DNA of 64,000 bases. Source: Seison nebaliae. Taxonomy: Eukaryota; Rotifera; Pararotatoria; Seisonacea; Seisonidae. Below are positions 54,618-64,000 of this stretch, piece after piece (the stretch's first letter is position 1; every line of letters starts with the position of its first letter). The stretch is from NCBI GenBank assembly GCA_023231475.1, contig JALJEE010002316.1, forward strand, positions 124,001 to 188,000, given 5' to 3'. The translations under genes and the position numbers were made by a program. The notes under the pieces were generated by a model. The model was not told the origin of the DNA and did no database searches. It saw only the letters and a program-made list of their open reading frames with translations.

Positions 54618-57600
54618 ATGAAGAGTATCCGGAGACATACAGTTTCTACCGGTTTCTATGGTAAATTTGTGATGAACAATCTATTCTACGACGATTCTCA
54701 TTCATCTCGTATCCGTTTGCTTATTAATAATCGCAAGCTGAAAAAAAATATCTGTCGAAGTAATCTACCTATATGTGAGAAGCGAATGGATAAGTTTCAT
54801 AATATGAACTGCATCTTTAATCATAATAATGACGATGAAGATGATGTATCGGAATCACGGATGATAGAAACGTCGAACAACCATCTGAATGTTGAAGAGG
54901 AGAATCATTGTCGAACCAAAATGTCTTCTTCTCCATTAGTTTCACGTAAACGTAAAACAACCGCGAAATATGACGAACGAAAATCGGAAGAGATTCATCG
55001 AAACAAACCGAAGGAAACGTCGATGGAAATAAAGTTTGATGCGAAGGATCAATTGACGAGAAAAGAATTATCGGGGAAATACCTTGAATTATATTTCACA
55101 ACTCTTTTCTTTCCCTCAGATAATAAGTTAACAATGAAATTATTCGGTAATAGGAATGCACTTTTGAAGGAGAAGATGCGGCAAGAGAATGTTGGTCATT
55201 GGATCATCCATCCTTGTAGTAATTTCCGGTTTTACAATCTCTTCCACCATTCAACTCTAATCAACTTTTCAGTTTCTATTGGGATTTGTTAATGCTAGGA
55301 TTATTAATGGCAAATCTAATTATATTACCGGTGGCAATCTCATTTTTTAATGACCGACATTATCCTACCAAATGGTTAACATTCAACATATTCTCCGATT
55401 CCTTCTTCATTCTCGATGTGGTCGTTAATTTTCGTACAGGTTCTCATTCATATATTAAATTATTTCTTTTAAATAATTTATCATATATTCATATTGATTT
55501 ATTTATTTATTAAATTTCCCATTCATTCACTCCCATTCATTCACTCCCAACATTAACGAAGGTATTTTAACTAATGATTATGCCGAAGAAATAATATTGG
55601 AACCGAAAGCAATCGCCAATCATTATTTACGAACTTGGTTCGTTATCGACATGTTGAGTTCGTTACCGTTGGACTACATCTTCATCATATTCGAAGATAC
55701 TGATACCAATTCGAGTTATGTGAAAACGGGTCGTGCATTCAAAGTTCTCCGATTGACCAAATTGATCAGTTTATTGAAGTTGTTGAGAGTGTCACGTCTC
55801 ATTCGATATGTTCGTCAATGGGAAGAGGTATTGTATTTATCATTATTAAGAGATTTATATGGTTTTTAATTTTCTTAAGTTTTTAAGTGTCGCTGGAATG
55901 GTTATGAGAATATTAAATTTAGTTTGTTTAATTTTACTATTGGGTCATTGGAATGGTTGTCTACAATTTCTCGTTCCAATGTTACAAGATTATCCAGAAG
56001 ACTCTTGGGTAATTCTCGATAATATAAAAGTAGAATTGAATTAAAAGATTATGTTAATAATAATGTTTTTAGGATGAGACTTGGTTCATCCAATATACTC
56101 ATTCGTTGTTCAAAGCATTGTCACATATGTTATCGATTGGTTATGGGAAGAATGCTCCTCGTACCAATTCCGATATGTGGATGACAGTGTTAAGTATGAT
56201 GCTCGGTGCGACATGTTATGCGATAATGATTGGTCATGTTTCCGCTCTAATTCATAGTTTCGATGCTTCGAAAAGAATGTATAACGAGAAAGTTTATTTC
56301 TTTCTATTCCATCAAACCGTTTAACCATTTCTAGTATAAACAAGTGGAGGAATATATGGCTTGGAGGAAATTACCGAGAGCGATGCGGAAACGTATTCGT
56401 GATTATTATGAACATCGATATCAAGGGAAAATGTTCGACGAGGAGAATATTCTCAACGAGATATCGGAAAGATTAAGAGAAGTTAAAATTTAAATTTAAA
56501 TTTCTCCATTTTCCATTGTTAGGATGTCTTGAATTATAATTGTCGCTCTTTGGTGGCGAATGTTCCGTTTTTCGCTAACGCCGATCCGAATTTCGTATCT
56601 GATGTTGTCAACAAACTCAGATATGAAGTTTATCAGCCATGTGACATTATCGTGAAAGAAGGAACGATAGGAACGAAAATGTATTTCATACAAGAAGGAG
56701 TGGTCGACGTTTTAAAATCGGATGGAGAAGTGTTCACTTCCTTAAGTGATGGTTCTTATTTCGGAGGTTATTCTTTTATTTTTTAAATTTATTTAATTTA
56801 GATTTTTTTTAGAAATTTGTTTATTAACAAGAGCTAGAAGGACGGCTAGTGTTCAAGCGGTGACATATTGTCATTTGTTTTCTTTGTCCATCGAAAATTT
56901 CAATATCGTTCTCGATCAATATCCATTAATGCGACGTACGATTGAATGTGTTGCGGCGGAGAGATTGACGAAATTAGGGAAGAATCCGAACGTGATTAAT
57001 TCCAGTGAAGATTTGAGGAAAGATCAAGAATTGATGAATGAAATAATTGAGCAGAATAGTGATGAAGCGAGAAATCTCATTTCGAACTATTTGGATGTAA
57101 TGCCAATGAAAAGTTTAAATTTTTTTCATCTTTCAAAATAATTTTAATTAATTTTAATTTAATTAAATTTAAATATATTTTTTAGGAATGTTTGTTGATG
57201 AGAATTTAGAGGATTATTTAAATGGCGCCGTCAATGCCGATTCGACCAGTACTCAATTTAGTCGTCATCCACCCAAAATGCAGACATCATTTGCGCTAAC
57301 ATCTCCTGACAGTTCATCCATTCGCGCCTTTAAACGACCGACAGTCGACTCGAAGATTATAAATAGAACGGGATCATTTCTTCGATCGAAGAAGTTGTTC
57401 ATTCCGAAACAAACACACGCATTCAGTGAAGATGATCTCTCCATACCTTATATCGACAGTGATGCCTCATCATTTGAAGGATCGTGTCGCAATTCGTTAG
57501 CACCAAACCGTCTGTCCAGTTCGCTGTCAGTCGATTTTCTACATCGATTATCGGAGAAGAAACGTCAAAATAATTCAAAAAAAAATAAATCATTGAAAAC

Positions 57601-59440
57601 TTGTCGATATCATGAACAGACGAAGATTCAAGAATTGAGAAATAGTTTGAAAATTAGTCGTCAAAGTCTCTTCAATCATTTCCGTACCATCAGCGAATCG
57701 TACAAAATCCGGAAAACTCTGGTGCAAACTAATTCGGAAAAGAATTTATTAAAACCGGCCGTTCAAGATGAAATTACTTCTCATTTATCACCATTCCAAA
57801 ATAGTGGAATTGCCAATGTTTTCCGCTCGTCAGTTTTCCATAAAATTGGTGATGTCATTACTGCACCGAGATATGCGCTAAAAAAAAGTAAACCATATTC
57901 GAAACCGGTTTTGCTTAGAAATGAAACGAAACAATTAACATCGATGGACAAGATTTCTGTGTATAAGAATTGTCTGAATCCGTATGATAAATTTGTTTCC
58001 GATTCACATAAATCCAATTTGAGGCGTGATGATAATTCGATGATATCGATGGCGAAAGATGACGTTCTATCAATCAGGAATTGTTATCGACGTTCAACCG
58101 AATATACGATGCCTAGTCAACGATCAAGTGGATTGTCGAATACATCTGATTTGATTGATAATCAATCAATCTTCCAAACTAAATCATCACTTTCCGATCA
58201 AACACTCAATGATGATGATATCGAAATGAATCCGAAAGATTCAGTTGGTAGTAAACATTCGGAGAAGAAGAATTTATTTCGAAAAACCATGAGTAAAATT
58301 CTCCCGATGATTAAACATAAGAAATTATTGAAAGAAAATGATTCATCGTCAAAAAAATCATCAATCGCCTCACTCACTAGACAAAATTCGATCATCATCA
58401 AACAATCAAGTCAAAGTACGATATCGTCACATCATCGAAATGAGAAATGTCCAAATCCAATTATTACGATTGAGAATGAAGAAGTCGATTTGAATAAAGA
58501 CGATCATCAACTAAATGGTAAATGTCGACAATCGATGATTGGTCCATTGAATAAATTTAGAAATATCGTTCGATCTGTTGGAAGTAACAGTGCAATTTTG
58601 GAGGAGCATAAAACGGATGTTGTGGAATTGGATTTAGAGAATAATCAATCCTTATTTTCCGGTGATGTTGGACGTCGTTTAACGATTAGTGAGAAATTGA
58701 AAAGTCGAAAAATTGGATCGACACTTTTTAAAACTCCGAAAAATCAACCACTTCAAGCCACCGTCGATGCTCAAGGTGTCTATCAGAGAAAGTTACGTTC
58801 CACCGAAGATCCCGCCATGTTATTCCATATGTTATTGACACCGGATGAAATATCAGCAGAAAGTGAAATGCAACAAAGACAACAATTATTACAATGTAAT
58901 CTTCCTTTTTTACAATTGGCGAGAAATACTTCATTCAATTCTTCGAATAATCTCAATGAATTGAATGAGAATTCCTCCGTCAAATTGGAGGATGGTACGT
59001 TGTCTCCAAAATTCCAAAGTTTTCGACAATCAAAATTCAATGTGAATGATGAGAACGAATCTATGATACAACAACCACTCATTCATACGTCGAATAATGA
59101 ACTGTCCAATTTTCAAAATTTTACAGATAAATTTGATGAAAGTGATTCGAATTATAACAAATTAACACAAACTAATTTAAATCGATGTTTCCGAGTACCA
59201 TCCGTTCGCATTCAAACCAACTCCACTACTCAACATTACGACAACTTATTTCAAAATCCTTCATCCAAACGACCAGCTGCGGAGAATATTCTAACAACCG
59301 CATTACAAAACCGTCTCAAAGACGCCATTGATATAGTGGAACCGAAAAGTTTAGGCGAAAAGAAACAATTTGCAACTATTGCTAGAAATATTTTGAGGAA
59401 ACAGAAAACTAATTATTTGGGAGTGCAAGAAACCGAGTAA
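54618..59440 (+). CDS. Ih: HCN/Ih hyperpolarisation-activated cyclic-nucleotide-gated channel
   Basis: Nine exons: 54618-55228, 55273-55439, 55562-55827, 55880-56008, 56073-56291, 56335-56481, 56523-56766, 56813-57112, 57186-59440 (1445 residues). It carries the mixed Na+/K+ pacemaker current and is opened by hyperpolarisation and cAMP. In order: a polar N-terminus (about 160), the HCN domain ([33 protein letters not shown]), S1-S3, S4 ([20 protein letters not shown]), S5 ([14 protein letters not shown]), the filter SIGYGKNAP (412-420), S6 and a C-linker with [14 protein letters not shown]. The cyclic-nucleotide domain (about 515-640) has [15 protein letters not shown] with the cAMP-binding Arg. 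A 750-residue disordered tail follows in one exon. HCN channels have CIGYG; here Cys is Ser. The exon 3/4 junction leaves the S4-S5 linker two residues shorter than in Drosophila Ih and is the least certain splice. Confidence 0.93.
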
Positions 59441-59929
59441 GAATGAACTTAAATTATTTATATCATTTTTAAATAAATCTACAATAAAGTTTATTGAATA
59501 AACTGAATAAATTACAAATGATTTTATCCAACCTAATTTCCTTTCTAATCTTCTTAACATCAATTATTAACAATTATTCTACACATTTTATGTTCCTACT
59601 AGAAAGAGTAAATCAATTTTCTACGATTCAAAAAATTTTTTTTTAAATTTGCATAACTTTATTATCGGTGAAATATAATTTGGTGAAAATAGTTATCTTC
59701 ACCATTTTCATCTTTAGTTTATTTTCATAATTTTGTGACATTATTTAAGAATTCTTGTTGTTTGTTAATGTTTTGCTTGATGTGATTTAGTGAGAGATGT
59801 TATCATTGTTGATAATATTAGCTTATAATAGAATTGTTGAATTAGAAATAATTTAGACAGATTCTTATTCGAAATTGTTATTTTTGAATTCGAATTGAAT
59901 AATTAGCGTCTAAATAAATTATATGGGAA
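59441..59929. other. Intergenic 3' region of HCN and leader of the next gene
   Basis: AATAAA signals follow the HCN stop at about 59472-59515. The rest is AT-rich with T-runs, and I see no coding region. Confidence 0.5.
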
Positions 59930-60103
59930 ATGGCAAAGCGGTTATTGAAAGCGAATTCTGCCAAGAAAATTTGGGCATCATATGCAATCATCATAACCTT
60001 GGGAATTTACGGATTTACATGGGTGCGAAAAGACGTCGAACATCAACGATTTCTATCGATGAAGGAAAGACAAAAGCAAAAAGAATTGATGAAAGAATCT
60101 TAA
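59930..60103 (+). CDS. 57-residue single-pass membrane protein, possibly mitochondrial
   Basis: A short gene starting at ATG 59930. It begins MAKRLLKANSAKKIW, a basic amphipathic start, followed by one membrane helix (ASYAIIITLGIYGFTWV, about residues 16-32) and a charged Lys/Glu/Arg tail (DVEHQRFLSMKERQKQKELM) ending KES. The pattern of basic N-terminus, one helix and charged tail matches small inner-membrane accessory proteins of respiratory complexes and PIGBOS-like proteins, but I cannot assign it. An alternative frame (ATG 59923) covers the same bases but has no such structure. It lies 159 bp upstream of MRPS15 on the same strand. Codon pattern and the clean membrane helix make it likely real. 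Confidence 0.6.
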   Translation: MAKRLLKANSAKKIWASYAIIITLGIYGFTWVRKDVEHQRFLSMKERQKQKELMKES

Positions 60104-60262
60104 ATTATGGGAATATTTAGAAGTAATTTCTTTCCAACATTTTTCTTTGAGATTTCATTTTAATAATATTCAAAAAGAAACAAATTTTATTTATTTTACA
60201 TTATTTCTCAATATATTTCGTTCCACAAAAGATTTAAAATTTTATCGCTTCATTCCACCAAA

Positions 60263-61092
60263 ATGAAGTCGATGTGGACACAATCGATTCGGAATTATGC
60301 GAAACGAATGAGAAGTCCAAAATTTGTCGATTATAAATCGGGAGACAAAGTTGGACTGCCGATTGTGGAGAGTGAAACGATTATGAAAATTTCTCAAAAT
60401 TCTCAGCCGAACATGTTCCATCATTTTGTTTTTCTCAATAATTTTATTTTAAATGAAAGATTTGAAGAGAAATTAAAGAAATTATTTTCCTTAGAATATC
60501 ATCGGAAAGTTCTCCTTTTTTCTCTTTTCATTGAATTCAAACGAATCTTTTCTTAAGAATGAATTGTATAATTGGCAAGAAAATATGCTCGTCTCTTTAG
60601 TCTCGCCCAATTTGAACGACGAAAACGACGTTGGTGTACAAATAGCGAAATTAACAGGACGAATTCGTAAAGAGATTGTCCATCATCAGGAATTGAATGA
60701 AGTTCATAAAGGTCTTAATGAAATTATCTTTTAAATGAATTTAGGATGGTTGGGCGTCAGCTGTTTGTCGAAATAATGTAATGAGACGGAATGATTTATT
60801 GTCAGAATTACGACGCCTGGATAAGGACCGTTATGAATACATTAAATCGATATTAAAAATTGATCATTATATTCCTGGGGAATACTCACGATTCAAGATG
60901 ACAGTACATGGACGTCGACGATGGGAATTGAAGCAATTAGCTCATAATTATCGGATGTACAAATTAGAGAGATTGAAAGAGGAATCGAAAGGGAAACAAG
61001 AAGAATTTGAAAAATATAAAAAGAAGAAATTGAAAGAGATTAATAATCGACTGAAATTAATTGGATTGGAATGTTTGCCTGAAAATAAATAA
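60263..61092 (+). CDS. MRPS15: Mitochondrial ribosomal protein uS15m
   Basis: Three exons: 60263-60508, 60558-60701, 60745-61092 (245 residues; human 257). It is a component of the mitoribosome small subunit and binds 12S rRNA. A basic, aromatic N-terminus (MWTQSIRNYAKRM) fits a presequence. The S15 fold spans about 70-185: FEEKLKKLFSLEYHRK, VQIAKLTGRIRKEIVHHQELN, RRNDLLSELRRLDKDRYEYI. The stretch from RKEI to YEYI aligns with human without a gap (45 residues each), which settles the exon 2/3 junction at the GAA|GTTCAT donor. The alternative donor seven bases further runs into a stop. A Lys/Glu-rich tail ends CLPENK. Start: ATG 60263 in CAAA context. Confidence 0.88.
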
Positions 61093-61386
61093 ATTTCTTT
61101 ATTCTTCTTCTTATCATACTCACACCGATGGATGGATTGTGTGTTTGTACAAACGAAAATTTCTACATCCACACAATCCTCCAGTTAACGATGTGTTGAA
61201 GCGAAATAATTATTCACATTCCATACTTCCATACGAGTAACTATTTCTATCAACTAATTAAAAAAGATGACTGATAATCATCAAAATGATACTTTGGTTT
61301 GAGTAAATCGAAAAAATCTAAAAATCTTCTTTATATTTTTCCAACATTGAAACGAATCGAATAAATTGAATAGTTTTTAAAAAATA

Positions 61387-64000
61387 ATGGACGGGAAAAT
61401 TTGTGTGATGTCGGAAAGTCCTCTTTGGATCATAAAAGTTCATTTGAAATTTAATAATAATTAATTTTAATTAAATAATTTTTAATTTTAATGTTAATTG
61501 TGGAATAAAGTTAGCATCGACTAATGCAAAAAAACGATTTGAGAAAGAAATCAAGAAATGTCCAGAAAAACTTTATGTCCATGATTCCCAATATCGAACA
61601 TGTGCACATGTTGCTGCTAATAAGGGATCGATTGACGTATTGGAAGTCATTACAAAATTGGATGGAAGTTGAAAATTTTAAGATTTTCATAATTATTATT
61701 CACATTATATAATTATAGAGATGTTGAATATGTTGGATAATAACGGAAACACACCATTATTTTCAGCGGTGGAAAACGACGAAGTTGAAATTGTTCAATT
61801 TCTTTTAGGACAACATGTGATAGAATTAAGACATCTGAATAATGATGGTCTGCGCATCGTGACATATGCCGTGGTCAATCATAAGATGAATTCATTAGAA
61901 GTTATTTTGGAATTTAATACCAAATTAGAATTTGAATTTTTCAAGTGTTTATTAAAATCGTCAAGAATTAGAGTTGACGAAGTAGATAAATGGGGAGATT
62001 CGGCTCTACATTATGCTGCTAGAAATAATTGGAGGACATCTGCTAATATTTTGGTTTGAGAATTTGTGGAATATTTCAAAAGAATCAACATCTTTTCCTT
62101 CAGTTAGAATCTGGTGCTGATATGTTTCTGTTAAGTAAACATGGTAAAACTCCGTTTCATTTAGCCGCTATGTATGTGTCGAATGATGTACTAGAAGAGT
62201 TTTTCCGTGTTGCTGAACTTAAAGGATTTTCTCGAGATGAAGTGATGGAATTCACTTGCAACGAATCTAGTCAACCATTACATTCGGCTGTCAATAGTGG
62301 TTCGATTGAAGCGGTCAATCTTTGCTTGTCACACAATAGTCGAATTACCAACACATTAGTTCTACTTTTGGAATAATTTGAATAAATGATTAATTAATTT
62401 GAATTTGAATATGGTTTTGTAGGATGATAAATGTACACCCGTCCATCTGGCCTCCATGTTGGGCTCATATGACATTTTAGATCTTTTATTAAGGAATTCC
62501 ACTGAAGACACTTCGACAGTTATGGAAATGGTGGATCTTCAAGAACAAACGCCACTTCATAAAGCCGCAATGTTCGGTCATTTGAATGTCTGTCAATTAC
62601 TTCTTCTTAATGTTAGATCAGAATTATGATGAAAGGATTATTATTATTACTACTCTAGAACGCAGCGATAGATGCGAAAGATATTAAAGGTAGGACGCCG
62701 TTGTTATTAGCTGCGAGGAAAGGCGCTTATTCCGTTGTCCAACATTTGCTCGACCATCCCGACGGAAAATTGAATGGCTTCGACTACTTAGGCCGAAATA
62801 TTCTTCATTTACTTATTCAAAATAATGCCCAAGATTTCGAAAGAATTCAATCATTAATTAATTCTGTTGCTTTCTCACTCATTCAACAAATTTATTATTC
62901 TTTTCGTTCTAGAGACCATCATTATTGAAATTATTAAAACTAACAGATAATAACGGAAATACACCGTTACATTATGCTTGTGAAATCGGCTGTGTTGGTA
63001 TGGTCGATGTTCTCATTAAATTGGACGACGATATTTCCCCAAAGAATAAAGTTCTGCTTTTTTTTTCATTTCTCATCGATATTCATTTCTGATTTTACGA
63101 AAGAATTTGAAAAGTCCGTTACATTTGGCGGCGGAATTCGGCAAATATAATGTCTGCGAATTATTGTTAAAGAATAGTGGTGGGAAGAGAAATATGGTGA
63201 ATGAGATCGATAAGAATGGATTTACACCGTTGCTCTACGCTTGCAAGAATGGAAAGAATAAGTTAATCGATCTCCTCTTAGAAATGGGAGGAATTCTATT
63301 AAAGTTTTTTTTTCTTGTTTGAATTTTCCATAATTTTTTTGAAGAGATTTCGAAGGTAATACTGCCATACATCATGCTGCGAGTGGTGGCCATTATACGA
63401 CAATCACAAAATTATTAAAAACACACATTCATCTGATCAATTCGGAAAATGTGGTGAAAGTTTTGTTACATTTTTTCATTCATAAATTGTTTTCAATTGT
63501 TTTCAAATACAATTTGTCCATTTTATTCTCAAATATAATTAGTCCATTTTATTCTAAAATACAATTTGTCCGTTATGTTTCCAAATACATTTTATCCGTT
63601 TTATATTATATTATTGTCAAATATAATTTGTTCATCCTTTCCATTTCTTTTTAGAATACGGCCTTACATTTAGCAACGCTCAACAATAAACCGAATATTA
63701 TTATTTGTTTAATGAGTTATAAAGAGATTCGATATAGCAGGAATGCGAATAATCAATTATTTATCGATCTCGCTATCGAATTGTCATTGGAAGATTGTTG
63801 TAATGTGGTAATTAAACATAATTCGTGGAAAACGATTCTTACAATGGATTCCTTGAAATATCGAACGCCCTTTATTGGCATGATCGAACGATTACCCAAA
63901 TGTGCTCTAGTTATTATTTTGCCTTAATTTGAAAAGAACAAATTTTCATTCATAGAATGCTTTGGATCGATGTTATCAATCATCAAATCAATTACCTTAT
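61387..64000 (+). CDS. TrpA1: TRPA1 channel, N-terminal ankyrin-repeat part (3' end outside the window)
   Basis: Exons: 61387-61437, 61511-61667, 61719-62053, 62104-62358, 62423-62611, 62659-62865, 62913-63050, 63104-63303, 63345-63453, 63655-63909, 63956 to the edge (647 residues so far), phases consistent. TRPA1 is a plasma-membrane cation channel for heat, irritant and noxious stimuli. About 14-16 ankyrin repeats are visible, for example NNGNTPLFSAVEND, WGDSALHYAARNN, HGKTPFHLAAMYV, LQEQTPLHKAAMFGH, DNNGNTPLHYACEIG and NTALHLATLNNKP. The order matches Drosophila TRPA1 rather than Painless or Pyrexia. After the repeats FIGMIERLPKCAL and LDRCY lead towards the linker; the pore is missing. 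Exon 1 (MDGKICVMSESPLWIIK) is the least certain, and an upstream N-terminal exon cannot be excluded. Confidence 0.85.
63505..63642. repeat. 26-bp tandem repeat in TRPA1 intron 9
   Basis: AAATACAATTTGTCCATTTT-type units begin at 63505, 63531 and 63557 with an exact 26-base period. A fourth (63583) carries a 10-base expansion and a fifth partial one begins at 63619. This is why intron 9 (63454-63654, 201 bp) is longer than the other introns of this gene. Confidence 0.85.

Noticed and set aside
1-64000. tRNA, rRNA, known microRNA, CRISPR and virus-like or transposase genes
   Set aside because: I looked for B-box-like words, common microRNA seeds, regular spacer arrays, and polymerase, integrase or capsid motifs and saw none. 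Faint or diverged cases could be missed by eye.

Overview
The window is eukaryotic nuclear DNA, AT-rich (roughly two thirds or more A+T by eye), with intron-poor genes and very short introns (about 40-75 bp, GT...AG). Protein matches point to an arthropod. The Ih-type channel and the TRPA1 ankyrin domain read like arthropod versions, and there is a peritrophin-A chitin-binding domain. Gene compactness and asparagine/serine-rich low-complexity regions suggest a mite, perhaps an astigmatan such as Sarcoptes, Psoroptes or Dermatophagoides. The species is inference. Exon models below were built by hand from splice signals, reading phase and remembered family sequences, and none is transcript-checked.

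Left part (1-11 kb): the start of an acylation-motif protein (minus), PARP2 (plus), a complex repeat with a long inverted repeat, CSTF2 (minus), PGAP2 (plus), and two unrecognised minus-strand reading frames that share one frame and are separated only by a UGA codon. Between 13.8 and 15.8 kb lie a lysine-rich hypothetical protein, a hairpin repeat, a small secreted protein and a small single-pass membrane protein. Between 15.8 and 24.4 kb are DHTKD1, SDE2 and SMC4, with SDE2 and SMC4 diverging from a 307-bp gap.

Middle (24.7-47.4 kb): a six-exon SUEL-lectin single-pass membrane protein, then 8.6 kb with no supported gene. Next come RAB5IF and NGDN (convergent, stop codons 9 bp apart), PDXK (divergent from NGDN), and a mosaic secreted protein of about 1530 residues combining a chitin-binding domain, polyQ, a CAP domain, an EGF-like module and an ShK-like module.

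Right part (47.4-64 kb): 7.2 kb without a supported gene, the HCN/Ih channel in nine exons, a 57-residue membrane protein, mitochondrial ribosomal protein uS15m, and the first part of TRPA1, which runs off the end.

Most genes are housekeeping: DNA repair and chromosome condensation, mRNA 3'-end processing and splicing, rRNA processing and mitochondrial translation, GPI-anchor remodelling, lysine catabolism and vitamin B6 salvage. The HCN channel and TRPA1 are sensory/excitability genes. I saw no operon logic, no RNA genes, no CRISPR and no virus-like element. The points most worth a second look are the UGA-split pair, the foldback repeats, the CAP/chitin-binding mosaic, the altered HCN filter, the missing CSTF2 C-terminal domain and the interlocked RAB5IF/NGDN 3' ends.
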